Counted from the first letter of the stretch, positions 43,581 to 57,609 are shown. The stretch: 64,000 nt of DNA from Primula veris (GCA_963682055.1 OY821751.1:9300001-9364000), one strand, 5' to 3'. The notes: generated by a model not told the origin, from the sequence alone. Program-made: numbers and translations.

Positions 43581-44566
43581 CTAACCCCACCCACCAAAGT
43601 TATGTCTTTATCACAACCACCGGCCACAAGAGTTCGAACGGAATTCCGACCTTTAGGAAATGATAAATGCACCAGAGTTCATCGTAGTCGTCAAACCAAG
43701 TCAATATTCTTGCAAGAGTATTTTTATACAAATAAAATATTGAGTTGGTTATTCAGAGTTCTACACGGTAAAGCCACTTATGGAGGTTCCAACTTTTTTT
43801 AGCATCTTTTAACATTTATTGTGTATCACTGAAACTTAACTAGACTGAATAATATAATTATTATAATCACAATTAATATTGTTCATAATATATTGATTGT
43901 ATTTTTCCACACAAGGAAGTTATAGAAATGGATTTTTTTTTAGCTCAAAGGAAAGCGTTCCGCAACTGGGCTATACTATTATATTTGTCAATAAATTTGA
44001 AAATTTGTCGTTATGCCGTCTCTGATTATAATGTGTTAAGAAACGAAATTTGTCATTATTTCCGTCTCAAATCTAACCTTAAAGGTCACTGATCAAGAAA
44101 TAACGAGGCCAATATTAATATATGCATCACGATTTATATAGACGAACTTAGTTTCTATTTTTTTTTTTAATTAGTATGACTCATTGTTCTGTTTCCATAG
44201 AGTAAAATATAATTCCATAATGACGCATGTAACTTTAAAATGTATATTAATTTATATCAAGTATATGAAAAACTGTAATAAAAGATAATGAAATGGGGCA
44301 TGTGTATATAGTTAGTTATTTTTGGCAAATTATAGTTAATTATCTTGTTAGGCCTAATTTGTTGTTGATGTTGAAGTTTGGTTGAACTTGTACTTAATGT
44401 TATTAGAGCATCCGCATTTGGTTACTCAAAACATATTTTTTTCTAAAATTTGATGATTATGTTATAAAAATTGACATGTATCAGTAATCCTATAAATTCC
44501 CTAAATTTAAGAAAACACAAAATTCACCTCATATATGAGAAATGCATATGATTCCCTATATTAATA
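43581..44566. other. Intergenic, AT-rich
   Basis: Short open frames only. A GAGCATCCGCATTTGG MITE-like end is at 44406. No gene supported. Confidence 0.35.
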
Positions 44567-44801
44567 CTCCTTCCGTCCCTAAACAAATGTCACATACGAA
44601 AATAACTACAATTTTGACCGATAATTTTTTCATATTTAAATTGCCGGAAAAAATTATTTCAAAATTTAATCACGTAGTTTATGGTTAAAACCGTATGATT
44701 AAATTTTTAATTTTTTCATTTCGGTAATTTTGATATGAAAATTTTGATGGTCAAAGTTGCATATATTTTTATAGACGATATTTGTTTAGGGACGAATGAA
44801 G
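44567..44801. mobile_element. Stowaway-type MITE
   Basis: It begins CTCCTTCCGTCCCTAAACAA (44567) and ends with the inverted form through TTGTTTAGGGACGAATGAAG (44801), flanked by TA (44565-44566, 44802-44803). The two halves are largely complementary (AATTTTGACC against GGTCAAAGTT), giving a 235-bp hairpin. Confidence 0.85.
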
Positions 44802-45838
44802 TATAATAGTAATAAACTATCACGAGGTCCACATTTTTGTAGCTGTAATATTGTTATGATTATTAAAATATAATAAATAAATAAAAAATAATAATGTAGT
44901 GTTATTATAAGAAAATTAATAAGGAATGTGAAATTTTATGTAAATATAAACGATTCCTTTTAAGGTATAAAATGTGTTAAGTTTAAGGAAATGGTTGAGA
45001 TATCTGGTGCCGATGCTTGTTTGTTCGTTAAAACTTCTCAAATCATATTTTATTATGTTATCCTTAATAAGTTTTCATTTACTTTATGGTATTGTTACTC
45101 AATATAAGTAAACTATACGTAAATGTAGCACCCTTAGCTTTGGGGGAACAACTTCTTCTTTGTTTATTTTTTATTATAAAAAAAAAAAATTAAAATATCG
45201 GCAACTTGTAAAATGTAAACGGTCAGTGCAACATTATATATATTTACATTCACAAACACACATTTTCAACTATAAGTTTCACTTTTACATTTATGCAACA
45301 CATTAGATTCCTATTATAATATTCCTAATATATATATATATATATATATTTTGCTTTGCACATGTCCCGAACAATAGAAGAATGAAGAGAAAGTGAATAA
45401 AGTATAAGTTAAAAAAAATACTATGAGGGATCACTAAAATATTAATTTCTAGATCTCTCCTTTGTTTCTCTTTCTTCAGGCCTAAAATAGTAGAGGGAAT
45501 ATTTATTAGAGGGAATAAAAATATGTTAAATAATCTTGAGGAGAAAATATGAGGACATTGCTACACCTTGTAATGTTTAAATTTCACTATAAATGAGAAA
45601 AAGTAGAATTTGACATCAACTTATATGAAACTTTGAAGTTATTGACGTGTTCCCTAAATAAAAGGAGTAAGAGGGATTTTAAATAGGTTAATTGCCCATG
45701 CTCTTTGTGCCATTGGAAAAATTCATAACCAACTAGGTTACAAATTAACATTGTATTTTACTATAAATAGAAGTGATATTATACCACAATAAGCACACCA
45801 CTAATAAACTCCTTTTCCAAGCTAGCCTTTGACTGAAA
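44802..45838. other. Upstream region of the CYP71D-type pseudogene
   Basis: AT-rich. A (TA)n microsatellite of about 12 units lies at 45328-45352. TATAAATAG at 45761 is about 75 bp before the P450 start codon and is a plausible former TATA box. Confidence 0.5.
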
Positions 45839-47633
45839 ATGGAGCTCCTTTTGCAATCCTTTTACCCTCTTATCTTTGCTTTCCTCATTTTGTTGTTTGC
45901 TATTGCAAAACATATACTTGAACCTAAATCGCGAAAACCCCCGGGTCCAAAAAAGCTTCCTCTTATCGGTAACTTACACTAACTAGTTGGCTCGATACCA
46001 CATCGAGCCATTACAAAATTGACCAAGAAACACGGACCCATTATACACTTACAACTTGGCGAAATTTCTGCTGTAATAATTTCGTCGCCTGAGTTAGCAA
46101 AAGAAGTTATGATGACTAAAGACATTAGTTTTGTAAATAGAGGGGAATTAAGTGCAGCAAAAATCGGTACCTACAATTATACCGATGTTGCCTTTGCTCC
46201 TTACGGCGAATATTGGAGACAACTTAAAAAGGTTTGCATACTGGAACTATTGAGTGTAAAACGTGTTCAATTTTTCAAATCAATTCGTGAGAGTGAAATT
46301 TTAAATCTCATAAATTACATATCGGACTCCCAAGAGAGTCCTTTTAATCTCTCGGAAAAGATTTTCTCATGGTCTAATCTTATAACTTCCAAGGTGGCTT
46401 TCGGCCGAAAGTGCCCAGATCAGGAGGAGTTCATATCATTACTAAAGAAAAGTTTAAAAATAGCCGGTGGATTTACCATCATTGATATTTTTCCTTGATA
46501 TTAATCTCTTCACTGGATTAGTGGAGCAATGCCTAGATTAGTGAAATTACAAAAAAAGTTCGACAGGATAATGAATAAAATCATCGACGACCATCGAGAT
46601 AAGAGAATAACTGGAACGGACAACTCAAACTTATCGAGCGAGAATGATCTAGTTGACGTACTCCTTAATCTGCAAGAGAAAAATGAACTCGGATTTCCAC
46701 TGTCAACCGATAATATCAAAGCTGTTCTTTTGGTACGTTTTATCTCTTCTGTACTTTTACAGAGGTCATATATCGAATTCCCAATGATTCTATTAACAAG
46801 TCTAATAAATTATTTTGTTTACCTGTAACAAATATTTTGAATGATTAGCTACAAACTGCAAAGACTAACTTGAATGTTATTCAAGAATTCCAGAAGTAGA
46901 AATATACTGCAATTGGACATCATGGTTTGAAAGCTCATTTAATATTACAAGTTCAGTTAACTTACAATCAAATTATCAAATTATCAGGTTCCATTTTTAC
47001 TTAACTTATGTGTTGCTATAAAAAATCCAGGATATGTTCAGTGCGGGATCGGAAACTTTATTAACCACGATAGAGTGGGTGTTTTCAGAGCTGATCAGAA
47101 ACCCTAACTTAATGGCAAAAGCACAGGCCGAGGTGAGAGATGTAATAAAAGAAAAGAAAGTGATCAAAGAGTCTGATATTGAAAAAATGAGTTACTTGAA
47201 AAGCGTACTAAAAGAAACTCTCAGACTCCATCCACCCGCTCCCTTATTACTACCAAGAGAGGCAAGGGAAACATGTGAACTAAATGGATACGAAATACCC
47301 TCCAAAACAAAAGTCATTATAAATTATCGGGCGATTGCTAGGGATTCAAGGAATTGGGTGGACGCCGAGAATTTTAATCCTGATAGATTTAAAGATTGTT
47401 CAATCGATTATAAAGGTACAAATTTTGAGTATATTCCATTTGGAGCTGGTAGGAGGATATGTCCAGGGATAGTATACGGAGTCACGCATGTTAAACTTCT
47501 TCTGGCTCATCTCTTGTATCACTTCAACTGGAATCTCCCGAACAACGCTAAGCTTGATATGGCGGAATCTTTTGGAGTAACTGTAAAGAGAAAGTACGAT
47601 TTGCAACTAGTTGCCACCCCTTATACTCCTTAA
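45839..47633 (+). pseudogene. CYP71D: Cytochrome P450, CYP71D type, pseudogene
   Basis: Exon 1 is 45839-46732 and exon 2 is 47031-47633, with the single gt/ag intron at the conserved CYP71-clan position just before DMFSAGSET. Start MELLLQSFYPLIFAFLILL (signal anchor), then the hinge PPGPKKLPLIGNLH. Breaks: TAA at 45980-45982 (NLH-stop-LVGS, probably CAA before), a frameshift at about 46496 (IDIFP), and another at about 46525 before PRLVKLQKKF. Exon 2 is intact: [22 protein letters not shown], and heme loop [13 protein letters not shown]71D members are ER monooxygenases that often hydroxylate mono- or sesquiterpenes; the original substrate is unknown. Confidence 0.87.
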
Positions 47634-48575
47634 ATAAATATTGTTATTTGTCTTTATCATGTAATGTTTCAACAAGAAACGATAATAAGCAGTACAATGT
47701 ATACATGAATAACAGTACTAAATTCTACCATAAAAAAAACTTGTTTTACTTGTATACCATCTTAAGATTGACAGATTGTGCACATGTATTCTAGAGATCA
47801 ACTGTTAGTTATATCCATGACTATTAAAAATCAAATTTTCAGGGATGGAGTTTTTCACTTTGACGTACAAAAGATGAAAGCAATATTTAATTAATAATTA
47901 GGTGCATTTTCTAGTCATAATTACAAAAACTAAAATGAGAGAAGACAAAGTTTAAGGGAAAGAAAGAAATAAGAGCAATATTAATAAACTGAATGATAAA
48001 CAAATATTCTTGAGGAGATGTCCCATGCATTCAGAGTAAATTAGACTGGTTTCAGTTAAATGCTGATTTCTTTCCAAATGAAATGCATTTTTTTCAGTCT
48101 TCAAGACCTAGATTACTTTTTGTTTGGCTGGGTTAATTTATTTTAAGCTTTTATTTTTGTTAATCTTGATTAAAGGGAGATGTTAGATTTTGTCAATCCC
48201 TTTATGAACATTTATTTGCACACTTCTGGTAAATACAATTTTAACCTTTGCCCAAACAAAGAGACCTAGATTACTTTTCTTTTTTTCTGGAAAGCATACG
48301 TGTACGTATATATATGCACGAATATAATATGAAGGCTACAATCATATTAATAGGCGATCGACCTTCGTAAGAAAGATAGGCCACCCACCCCGCTTTTGAA
48401 AAAATTTACCTGCAAAGCAATTTTTCTTTTTAATGTATTTTGCTCAAAATCTTATAAAAATAGAATTCCCCCTATTTCGGAAAAAATACTTATATATGGT
48501 ATATGGTATGTATTTTTTTTTATATGGAATATTGGCCCCTCCCACTTGGAGTTTCTGGTTCCGTAATTGAAACTA
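47634..48575. other. Intergenic, AT-rich
   Basis: 3' flank of the P450 pseudogene. No gene or delimited element was seen before the CACTA end at 48576. Confidence 0.4.
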
Positions 48576-48639
48576 TACTACAAAAATATGGCAATTTAGA
48601 GACACCAAAATCGGTTGCGAATATTTCACAAAAGAGTGT

Positions 48640-48960
48640 TAGTAACAATTCAGTGACGGTAGAAAAGCTGTCCCTGAATCAAGCGTCGCTAAATTAGTGA
48701 CAGCTAGAAGAAGCGTCACTAATAACTGTGACGGAATGGCGACATGCAGGCCGTAACTAAATTAGCAACGAGATGTCATTTCATGGCCGTTGCAACTACG
48801 TCACTAATAACAGTGACGGAATGGCGACAGGCATGCCGTAACTAAATTAGCAACGAGTTGTCATTTCATGGCCGTTGCAACTACATCACTAATTCATTAC
48901 CGAGCCGTTACGATTGTTTTTTTAAAAAGTATAAAATTTCCGTCACGATTCCATCGATAA
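48640..48960. repeat. Left sub-terminal repeats of the CACTA element
   Basis: A unit of about 110 bp (GTCACTAATAACTGTGACGG, then GGCGACATGCAGGCCGTAAC, then AACGAGATGTCATTTCATGG) is present twice, at about 48713 and 48796. Related short words continue to 48960. Such repeats bind TnpA in CACTA elements. Confidence 0.7.
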
Positions 48961-49197
48961 TGCGTTGCCAATTAAACAAAGAAACAAGAATATTATTTAT
49001 TAAAATAATAATGATTTTTTAAATTATATTAATTTAATTAAGAAATAATATTTAATAAAATTACTAACAAGTAATATTACCATTAATAAAAGTGTATTCA
49101 ACATACAAACTTTAAAAAACTAAAATAACTATCAACATATATACAAACTCTGAAAAACTAAAAGAATTATCTAGTATTCGATGGCCAGTGGTTACAC

Positions 49198-52042
49198 TCA
49201 ACTAAGAAGATTGATAACAAATTCGTCATTGTTGACTCCGACTATGTTCTCTTCACCTCCGGATATGCTATCATCCATTGCATGCTCGTTGCCATCACCG
49301 TAGTTTGTCTCAGAGATCCTTTCATAGCCTCCATCTGCTGTTTCAACTTGTGGTAAATTTGTGTCATGACAGTCACCCGACCCGACCCCTATCATATCAT
49401 TTACAACATTACGAATGGTTTCATTCAGTGTCGAATCCAACTTTGACTGTATAATTTCAGCAATACGGTTATCGTCGATCATCAGTCCATGTGTACTCAA
49501 CCTTTGAATTCCTCCAATTGGAGTGTAAATCGACTCTGTTTGTGCCGCAGTCCACCTCCCTTTCTTTGGTGGTCCGATTACCTGAAGAAAACGCTCGTCA
49601 TCATCCATCGGGCAGGGTTGTCCCTCGATATCGCAGATAGAACCGGTTAGCATTTGGGAAGCCAGTGCATCATCTTCAATTTTTTTCTTGTCATATGCCT
49701 CCTGCAATTAGAAAAAAATGTATTAACTGAAGAACAAATAATAACGAGAAATTTTATATTTAGATGATTGTAACGGTTATACAATCAAGTCTATACTCAT
49801 ATGCTTATAAGTAATATAAGCAAAATTTGTAATTGATATTCAATTTACTGTAGTTTCAAAATGAAAAACTAATACAACATTTATTCTATTTATATCACTT
49901 ACAATTATAAGTTTGGTATTTTCATTGCATGGGTTTTCATCTTTTGTGTGTAACTTTTTATACACCTCTATATGCTTAGCCGGTACACCATTCTCAGACA
50001 TCTCCATGGCATGTACAAAGTGCGGTTTTGAACCCCCTGTGTGTGTAGACGATGCTTCCCCATCAACCATGCCTCCCCTACGGTTAGCCTTATTCCTTGC
50101 CGATTTCACTTGCTCCTTCGGATCCATCCAATGCTTTATGAAGGAATTCCAACAATTAGTGGATATGCTTGTTGGTTTGTCCAATTCTGCTAGCCATACT
50201 TCATTCTTCAAATGGCTAATCCAGTTCCTATATCGGTTAGCTGCAAGTGTTTCCCAAATCGTCCTATACTCACCATCATGGGATCTTTTCCACTTATAAT
50301 TTTTCTGCCATATAAAAAACAAATATATTTATAAGAAAAAACCAACAAGTAAGCAAGTTTAAACAATTGTAGTTACCGCAAACTCTGCGTAATAGTAGTT
50401 CTTTGTGTTCTTAGGAACTTTGCTTCACACTGTGGCATCAACAATAGCCTGATCTTCAAAAGTTTTGCGGGGGCTCCAAGCGCTCGTATGTGGGTAAAAT
50501 CTTGCAAGACCAAGAGAAAAATTAAGCAATAAACAAGTCTTGTGAGTCTTCTATTCACAAAAGGTGTAGTTAAGTTCATCAGTTCATGAATCTGTTTCCA
50601 GTATATCATTAAATTTATTTGTTTTCAATCAAATTTTTGATCCGGCTACTGTCGATATTTCCACAAGGTATTGGAGACCATGAAGAATAACTATAGGCTA
50701 GAAGGAGGAAATTTCATCAACTGGTACAATGTAGATAAGTCAACTTGCTTTCCCAAGGAGTCACTACAAGCTAACATGATAATGGTGATTAAAAAGTTCA
50801 AAAAGGTCTGATCATCATAACATGCTGCTGCAGCTTATAAAAACTGAAGTAAAATACAACTTGCTTTGATCCGCCTCATTTCTCATAGCTTTAAAGACTC
50901 TAACTCAATGAGATGTCCGAAACTTGTTAATGCGTTATAGTTACAATCGTGTTAAGTGTACCTTCTGCTTAGATATGTAGAAGAAAATTAGTAAAATATG
51001 AACAATACCGATTAATGGATCTTCGGTACGTAAGGCCTACTTTGGGTTACATTACTTCTAATGCTCTTGTATCTTTAAGTGCAAAAATGACATGCTATTT
51101 GCTGACACCCCAGTAGTATGTTTTTATGTTCTTAAAACTACCTATTTAATAAAATTATTTTTCCACAAATTTATTTTCTTTCTCCAGCTCACGTTGTTAT
51201 CAACTGCTTTCAAGTTTCAACTACTCACAGCAGAAATGGCAAGTTTTCTTTTATTCTATATCATATCAGACACATTCAATATGTTTTGTTGCACATCTAG
51301 CACAAAAGTATAATAATGTATGCAAAATACCACCAAACATGACCTATCAAAATAAGAAGGAACAGACTATGGAAGGTAGTATATCCTAGGGGGTTGAAAA
51401 CAGTAGGCATAAAATAATGGATGCATTGGTGATAAAGATCGCAAGAACATATTAACGTATAGTAAAATATCAGAAGACTGCTACACACAAAAATACACAA
51501 AGTTAACCTGAAAAATAAGCACTGATGAATAATTTATTTTGAAGGGAACAATAACTTTGTTAAGTATGACAACAGTACTAAGCACTAACTGTCAAGATCA
51601 TGGCTTCACAGTTCACACCAAATACAATATTGACATAGATTTATTTACAACAACAATAAAAATAATAATAATAACTTACTTGAGAGTAGTTTTTCCGGCC
51701 ACCGGTGTGATAAATAACGGTAGCCTTTGGCATGCATCATACATGTCATCTGGAACTAACTGGTTCTCATCAATGGGCTTTAATGGCGGAGGATCAATTA
51801 GAGGTGGCAGTGCAACCGTGGGTGCTACTGCAGCCGCAGGTGGTGTTTCCACTGCAAGAGGTGGTGCCACAACCGTAGGTGCCACCGTAGCGCGCAACTG
51901 TAGGTGCCACTGCAGCCGTACGTGACATTGATGCTGCAGGTGGTGGATGCATGGGTAGGCGATGGACGTTAGCAGTTTTGGATGGAAGGCCATTGCCATG
52001 ACCACGTGCACGACCAGTACCGATACCGATACTACTAGACAT
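49198..52042 (-). pseudogene. CACTA TnpA-like (plant transposase, Ptta/En/Spm family) gene, broken
   Basis: The minus-strand start MSSSIGIGTGRARGHG (52042) is followed by a Pro/Ala/Val-rich tract that shifts frame and reaches a gtaagt donor near 51679. A later exon around 50370-50460 reads SKVPKNTKNYYYAEFA and carries TGA at 50425-50427 where TGG is expected. The exon at 49840-50305 holds RYRNWISHLKNEV, WNSFIKHWMDPKEQVKSARN and HTGGSKPHF, the hallmark of the Transposase_24 family. The exon at 49198-49707 holds RFLQVIGPPKKGRW and an acidic C-terminus. TnpA-type proteins bind the sub-terminal repeats and help excision. The part between 50610 and 51670 is intron-like. Confidence 0.72.
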
Positions 52043-55030
52043 AACTACAAAAGAGCCGTATTACATAGAATAAGGACAAGAGAAGTGTAGAATTTTATCT
52101 TAAATGTTAGTATTTGACAAATTTTGTTTATTCATGTGAGATACTAAAATGAGAACCACATCAATGATTATTAATCTCAAATTAATGAAAACTTTTACTC
52201 AAATTAATAATCTATGCCTATGGGCTTACATGGATAAAAATATTCTACTTTCAAAGTACTTAGACTGGAATTATGAGAAGAAAAATAGGCTTTACTTAAG
52301 ATTTTTTCGATGGAGAAGCAGCTTATGAAACAAAATTACTACAGTCTATATGGGTTAGGAAAATAACTTTATATTTGAAATCAAACTGTGGAGATCTTCC
52401 TAAAACTTATCAGTTTATTACATGATATTTTTTTTTCTAGATAATTGTTTTTATTAGACAAGTTTATGTGGGACATTTTATCGAACACCTAGGGTGCATA
52501 ACAAACTAAATCGGGATGGACCGCGTCCATTAGTTGACAGTGAACCGCACCAGAACATGCCTACACGCAACAGAAATACAAGGTTCATATGCTGATATAC
52601 AACGTATGCATGCACGTGTAGTATTCAAACAAGGATTTGAACCAAAGCGACACTTGATTTAGAAAATAGATGAGAAAATAAGGTTTCAACTCAAGGCAAA
52701 TTGAACTCTGAATATGCGGAAGCAGGGTCTTCCTGAACTGTATTTGATAAAATGTATAAATTTAACTTCATGTGTGGAAATTGAGAATCAGTGACCAACA
52801 GAAAGGGGATTAAACAAGCTAATTAGTTGTTTAAAGGAAAGAAAAACCACTAATGGGTAGATATATTTTATTCGGGAAACACGCATGTACTAAAATTAGA
52901 TGTCTTGTAAGCCGAATAAGGGTTTCAAATCGAAAGGGAACACAAACAAAAATTAGACCACAAAAAAATTGAAAAAAACTAGACCACAAATTTGGGAATT
53001 TGAGTTTGAACCAGAGGAGATCTTAGTACTTCTCCACAGAGAATGAGATGCAAATTCTATTTATTGCAGCATAAGACTAAACAAAAGTACAAAACATAAA
53101 AATATTAAACTAAGTTCAAACATGCAAAATTAGAGTGCAAAACAGAGTAAACTCGGAACAGGAAAGGAAAACACACATATCTAAACTAAGAACACTTGAT
53201 ATTCTAAATTGAGATTATAATTAATACAGAAGGCCGGAATGTAAAAATTAAGCATCTAATAAGAAACTTTAGTCCTTTGAACGAGAGAAAAGCTCTCACA
53301 ACTTTTAGCACGGGATAGATTTTTAACACTAACCATGCTTACGAACAGCCTAAATTAGAGTTTAAGGTTGAAACGAAGAAAAATCATAAATTAGTAAAAT
53401 AAATACAGTCATTATTCAAAATTGAGATAGTAACTAACTCCTAAATAAGAAAAAAAATGATAAACTAAGCTTCAAATGTGAGAAATTACTACATTCAAAG
53501 ATACAAACACTCTTACAAGTTAGAGAGAGGGATAGTAGGCCAAACACTATAATATATAAACAAGCCACATATACAAAATTAAGGTTCAAAAGTGTGAAGT
53601 TAGGGTTTTGTAGGAGAGAGCAACGCTCTTCCAACTTAAAGAGATGGACAGATACAAATAAACAACAATAAATCAAATTAAAAAGAAGTTCGAGTATTAA
53701 GAAAATATTAGTTAGGGATAAAAATTTACCTTTTGACTTGAACTTGTTGGTGAGGAAGGAGTTGATCATTGTATTGGAGAGATAGAAGGGGCGTAGTGGA
53801 TACAGATACAGAGTGGGTAGTTACTATACAGAAGTATGTGCGTATATATTGGAGTATATGTTGGAGATGTGGAGTTAAACCAATTTACAATTTAATATGG
53901 TGCTCAATTTGCTTTTTTTTTTAGCGTCAATATTTTTGATGAACCCTTTTTAATCTTATTAAATTTTATTATTTAAAAGAACTTATAAAGTTAGGAAAAT
54001 ATGTAAAGGAATGATGAAAAGTTAATTAACACCAGAATATTTTAATTAAGAAAAATTAAAATGTCATTTTTGGATGATTATTTTTTCATATGTTATTTTT
54101 TCATAATATTTTAGTATTAATTTCCTTATTTTCTTAAAGGTCCATTATTTGTGATATTTCGTATAGGAAAATGACTTCTTTAGCAATAAAACTCGAAATA
54201 ATTTTGATAAGAGCAATTAGGTATTTAGGTTAGTCGAGGAAATTTTTTTATACAAAATAGTTTTAAATATATTAAAAGGCATGAAAGAATAAATAATGTC
54301 GTTCAACTTTTCAGTGCCAAACTAAATACAAAATAATAAAATTAGAGTAAAATTGATCTATTTTGATTCTTATTCTTCCTCATCTTCGTTATCGTTGATT
54401 CCAATATCATCTTTATTATGACTTAAATCATTGATTGATTGAACCGTAGATTAGTTCCTACTTCCTAGTTAAATCATTTTTTAAAATTAGTATCTAGATA
54501 CATTCTTTTAAATCCCAAAATACTCTTATTAAAGATTCATAATACACCATAAATTTCTCACTTGCATAACTGTCAAGTCGAGTCAAGTTATCACTATTTC
54601 TAAGGAAATCCACCATATTAACTATACTCTCCATTTTCTACCCGTTTTCTTTTACATAATTTTCTTTCTCTGTTTTATTTTGTCTACTGTAAATTGAAGT
54701 GTATTGTAAATTTTATTTAGTACTAAAAGAAACTGACTTCTAGATTTGGAAGGTATAAAATAATGAGTCATGAGGCAGTTTACCATTTACACCATAAACG
54801 TTCAAATGTTAGAAAATGGAAAAATTAGTGATATTTAGTCTAAAGTCTTGAACGAATTTCATACAGCTTGTTATTGCAAGTCAATATTCATTTAAATATT
54901 TTTAGTGTATTATTTAATGATACCAAAAGATGAAATTATTATCGTAACAACTCTTTTAATAAAACAATATTGTTCAACTTGATGCCAAACTAAATCACAA
55001 AATAATAAAATAAAGCAAAAACTAGAAAAA
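52043..55030. other. Interior of the CACTA element, no gene seen
   Basis: AT-rich and non-coding. Minus-strand open frames such as 53434-53769 are hydrophobic, low complexity and unlike any family known to me. A TnpD transposase would be expected in an autonomous element but is not seen. Confidence 0.45.
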
Positions 55031-55039
55031 AATTATATT

Positions 55040-55260
55040 TATCTCGACGGGGTTGCAACGACTTACCAACGGCCTTCCAATTTTTTTTAGCCCCGTCATT
55101 CAGTCGTTGCAAAACCGTCACCAAAATCTAAAATAGTGACGGGTCAAAGATTCCGTTAATAGGGTCGTCGCCACGCCGTCGCCATTCCAGTGGCAAAGAA
55201 TCTGGCCATGTCACTATTTTGTTGCTACACCGTCCCTAAATCGCAACGTTTTCATGTCGT
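55040..55260. repeat. Right sub-terminal repeats of the CACTA element
   Basis: Short inverted and direct words (CGTCGCCAT, AACGACT, CGTCACTA-like, TTGCAACGACT) match the left sub-terminal region in style, with GC content well above the surroundings. Confidence 0.6.
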
Positions 55261-55299
55261 TGGTAAATGTTGTCTCTGATTGAGCCATTTTTTGTAAGC

Positions 55300-57609
55300 G
55301 ACTTGAATTTCGATAGATCTTCTTGATTATTCTCCACTTGTAGCATTTCGTTTTTAGCAAATACAGTAAACACCGCATGCTTAATAAGAATATCAACCAA
55401 TGAATCAGGGACCCTTTTCTCTTAACAATGAGAAAAAGTCCATCTCATTCAAGATTCAAAATCTTAGATTATTCTATGGCTAGGGTTAAATTGTTTCATC
55501 ATTTATTTAGGTATTTTTACCGTGATATATTCTGTTTTCCCTCTACTGCATTATAAAACTAAAAGAACATAAACACATATTCCTACTTTAAAAACCCAAA
55601 TTATATGTGAATCTCGACCTATCAGTTGGGCTAATCTGGTCTAATTGCTTCTCACATCTATAACGGTATAGGTTAATTAGGTTTGAACAAAATCGAGATC
55701 GTTCTAAATGGTCTCAATTACAGTTAACTTATTTAAATCCGGATTAATTGGACCAGACTTTTGAATTTATTACGACCGTCGACCTGTTGAAACCTGCTAA
55801 ACCTAATTGCAAATACTTAAAATTAAAAGAAATGCCCAAAAGAATGTTATAAATTCTATGTGAGCAAGCTTACCACTTATAAATTCTATTAAAACCTAAG
55901 GAAGTGTTTCAATCCTCATGGAGAATCTTTCATTTAGCATGGGTATCATCTATTTACAGAAAACATTTTTAAGCTTTCGCAAATTTCTTTTGTTGTGAGT
56001 TTAAGTACAATATGATATGTGCATTGCGAGTTATTTATGTTTTAGTGGTTCATTTTGTATTGAAACCTCTAACAACCCGAAATTAATCTAAGCAGTTAAA
56101 ATCTGAAGAGTTAAATCTGTAGTCGATCTAGATCACTGGATTGTTCCGGTCTATGTTTCAAAATAGTAGCGTTTGTGTCCGTATTCTGAAATTTTTTTAT
56201 CCGTTCCTTAATGATTTGGTTCCCCAACAATGTGGACAATTTGCAAACCCTAGAAAACTATAAATTACTAATGTCTTCGTTACATAATATAAGTCCAATA
56301 TCATATTTTAGATTTTTCCACTTATAAATCCACTTTCCATAAATACAAAGTTTTGTTAGTTAATCCACTTATAAGTCCAAGAATGTTATCATGCAATCGA
56401 CAAAAAAGCACATACTATTAATTAGTAAGCAAATTAATGGATCAGTATAAATTACTATCATTCGTCTCCACACTGTCAAATTCTCTCGTTACCAACAATC
56501 ACATGTCACACTAAATGATATATTGGTGAACAAAATCTAATTAAAGTATATATACTTGATTGTGAACAAAATATGGAGCAAATGGTTGGTCATAAATTGC
56601 AGGAAATTCCAAAATTGATCGACATTAATTACTACAATTCAAGGAACATATTGGGATCCGTATATACCCTAGCTCCAAATGTATGGCCAAAAAATAAATA
56701 TGTTCCTTAATTTGATTCCTTCAATTCTCTTTTATCCTTTACTCCTTATTTATAAGCAGTCAAATTAAAAAAGAATAACACTAGAAAAATTGCTCATAAT
56801 TAACGATGAGAAAGATTTGTGACTTAAACACTCAGTTGTGATCACAAGTGATTTTGCCTAAGGAGTTATAACACTACACAAAAGTTTCAATCAAATTGTC
56901 TCTTAATGATGATTTGTGTTAGTAAAATTGGATTGTATCGCTATGTCGTCTGCGATGAAGGCGTTGGGAAACCAAATCTATCACAATTTCCGTCAACGAT
57001 CTATTTTTATATATATATATATAGTATAGTGTTTTGTGGACTTATCTGCTCTACTTTCAAGTTAAAGTCCTTGGCAAGGCTCAAATTTGTTTTTTTTCCC
57101 CTCATTTATAGTTCTCAATTCGAGGTATTTTCATTATCATCTCAGTTTGTATTTTTATACCAAGACTTATCGGAATTGCCACCTGTTATATTTATTAAGA
57201 GCCGGTCCTTTTAAAAAAAAATATGACGAATGATTTTTTTTAGTTTACTAGTCAAAGACTCAAATTAATTAAAGTAGGAAAAGTTGACAAAAAGATGTTT
57301 AATTTATTATTTAAGTAAAACTGAAGTGATTGTGTGAAAGTGAAACTATGATATTTATTCCACATATTCTCCGTTAAAAGGACAAGCGTGTTAATTCTTT
57401 AATGGCTTGCTTGTTTGATGTTTCATACAACTTAATTCACTTTCTATATATTTTGGTTCAGATTAATGACTTAATTAATTTATAAAGAATGGGTATTGAC
57501 ATATCTCATACAATCAAGCAACCTTGCCCATTGGGAATTTTATAAATTCATATTTAGTCAACAATGTTATATTTTCTGGAAAATACAATATTTTTTCATA
57601 TAATGTTTG
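55300..57609. other. Intergenic, AT-rich
   Basis: No gene supported. The 102-codon frame at 56906-57214 has no known motif. A (TA)n run lies at 57010-57023. Confidence 0.4.

Larger units (their letters stand above)
48576..55299 (-). mobile_element. Decayed CACTA (En/Spm) element, about 6.7 kb
   Basis: The left end TACTACAAAAATATGGC and the right end, inverted, GCTTACAAAAAATGGC are degenerate forms of the CACTACAAAAA terminus. Both are followed by AGAGACA words and sub-terminal repeats built from GTGACGG, GGCGAC and CGTTGC (48640-48960 and 55040-55260). It contains a TnpA-like gene on the minus strand but no recognisable TnpD transposase. A 3-bp target duplication is not visible (CTA against GAC). 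Confidence 0.7.

Noticed and set aside
49913..50299. Plus-strand frame of 128 codons
   Set aside because: Shadow of the TnpA-like exon on the minus strand.
51539..51925. Plus-strand frame rich in Gly/Ala/Ser
   Set aside because: It is the complement of the Pro/Ala/Val-rich TnpA N-terminal exon on the minus strand.
56906..57214. 102-codon plus-strand frame
   Set aside because: Low complexity, hydrophobic, no recognisable domain or gene structure.
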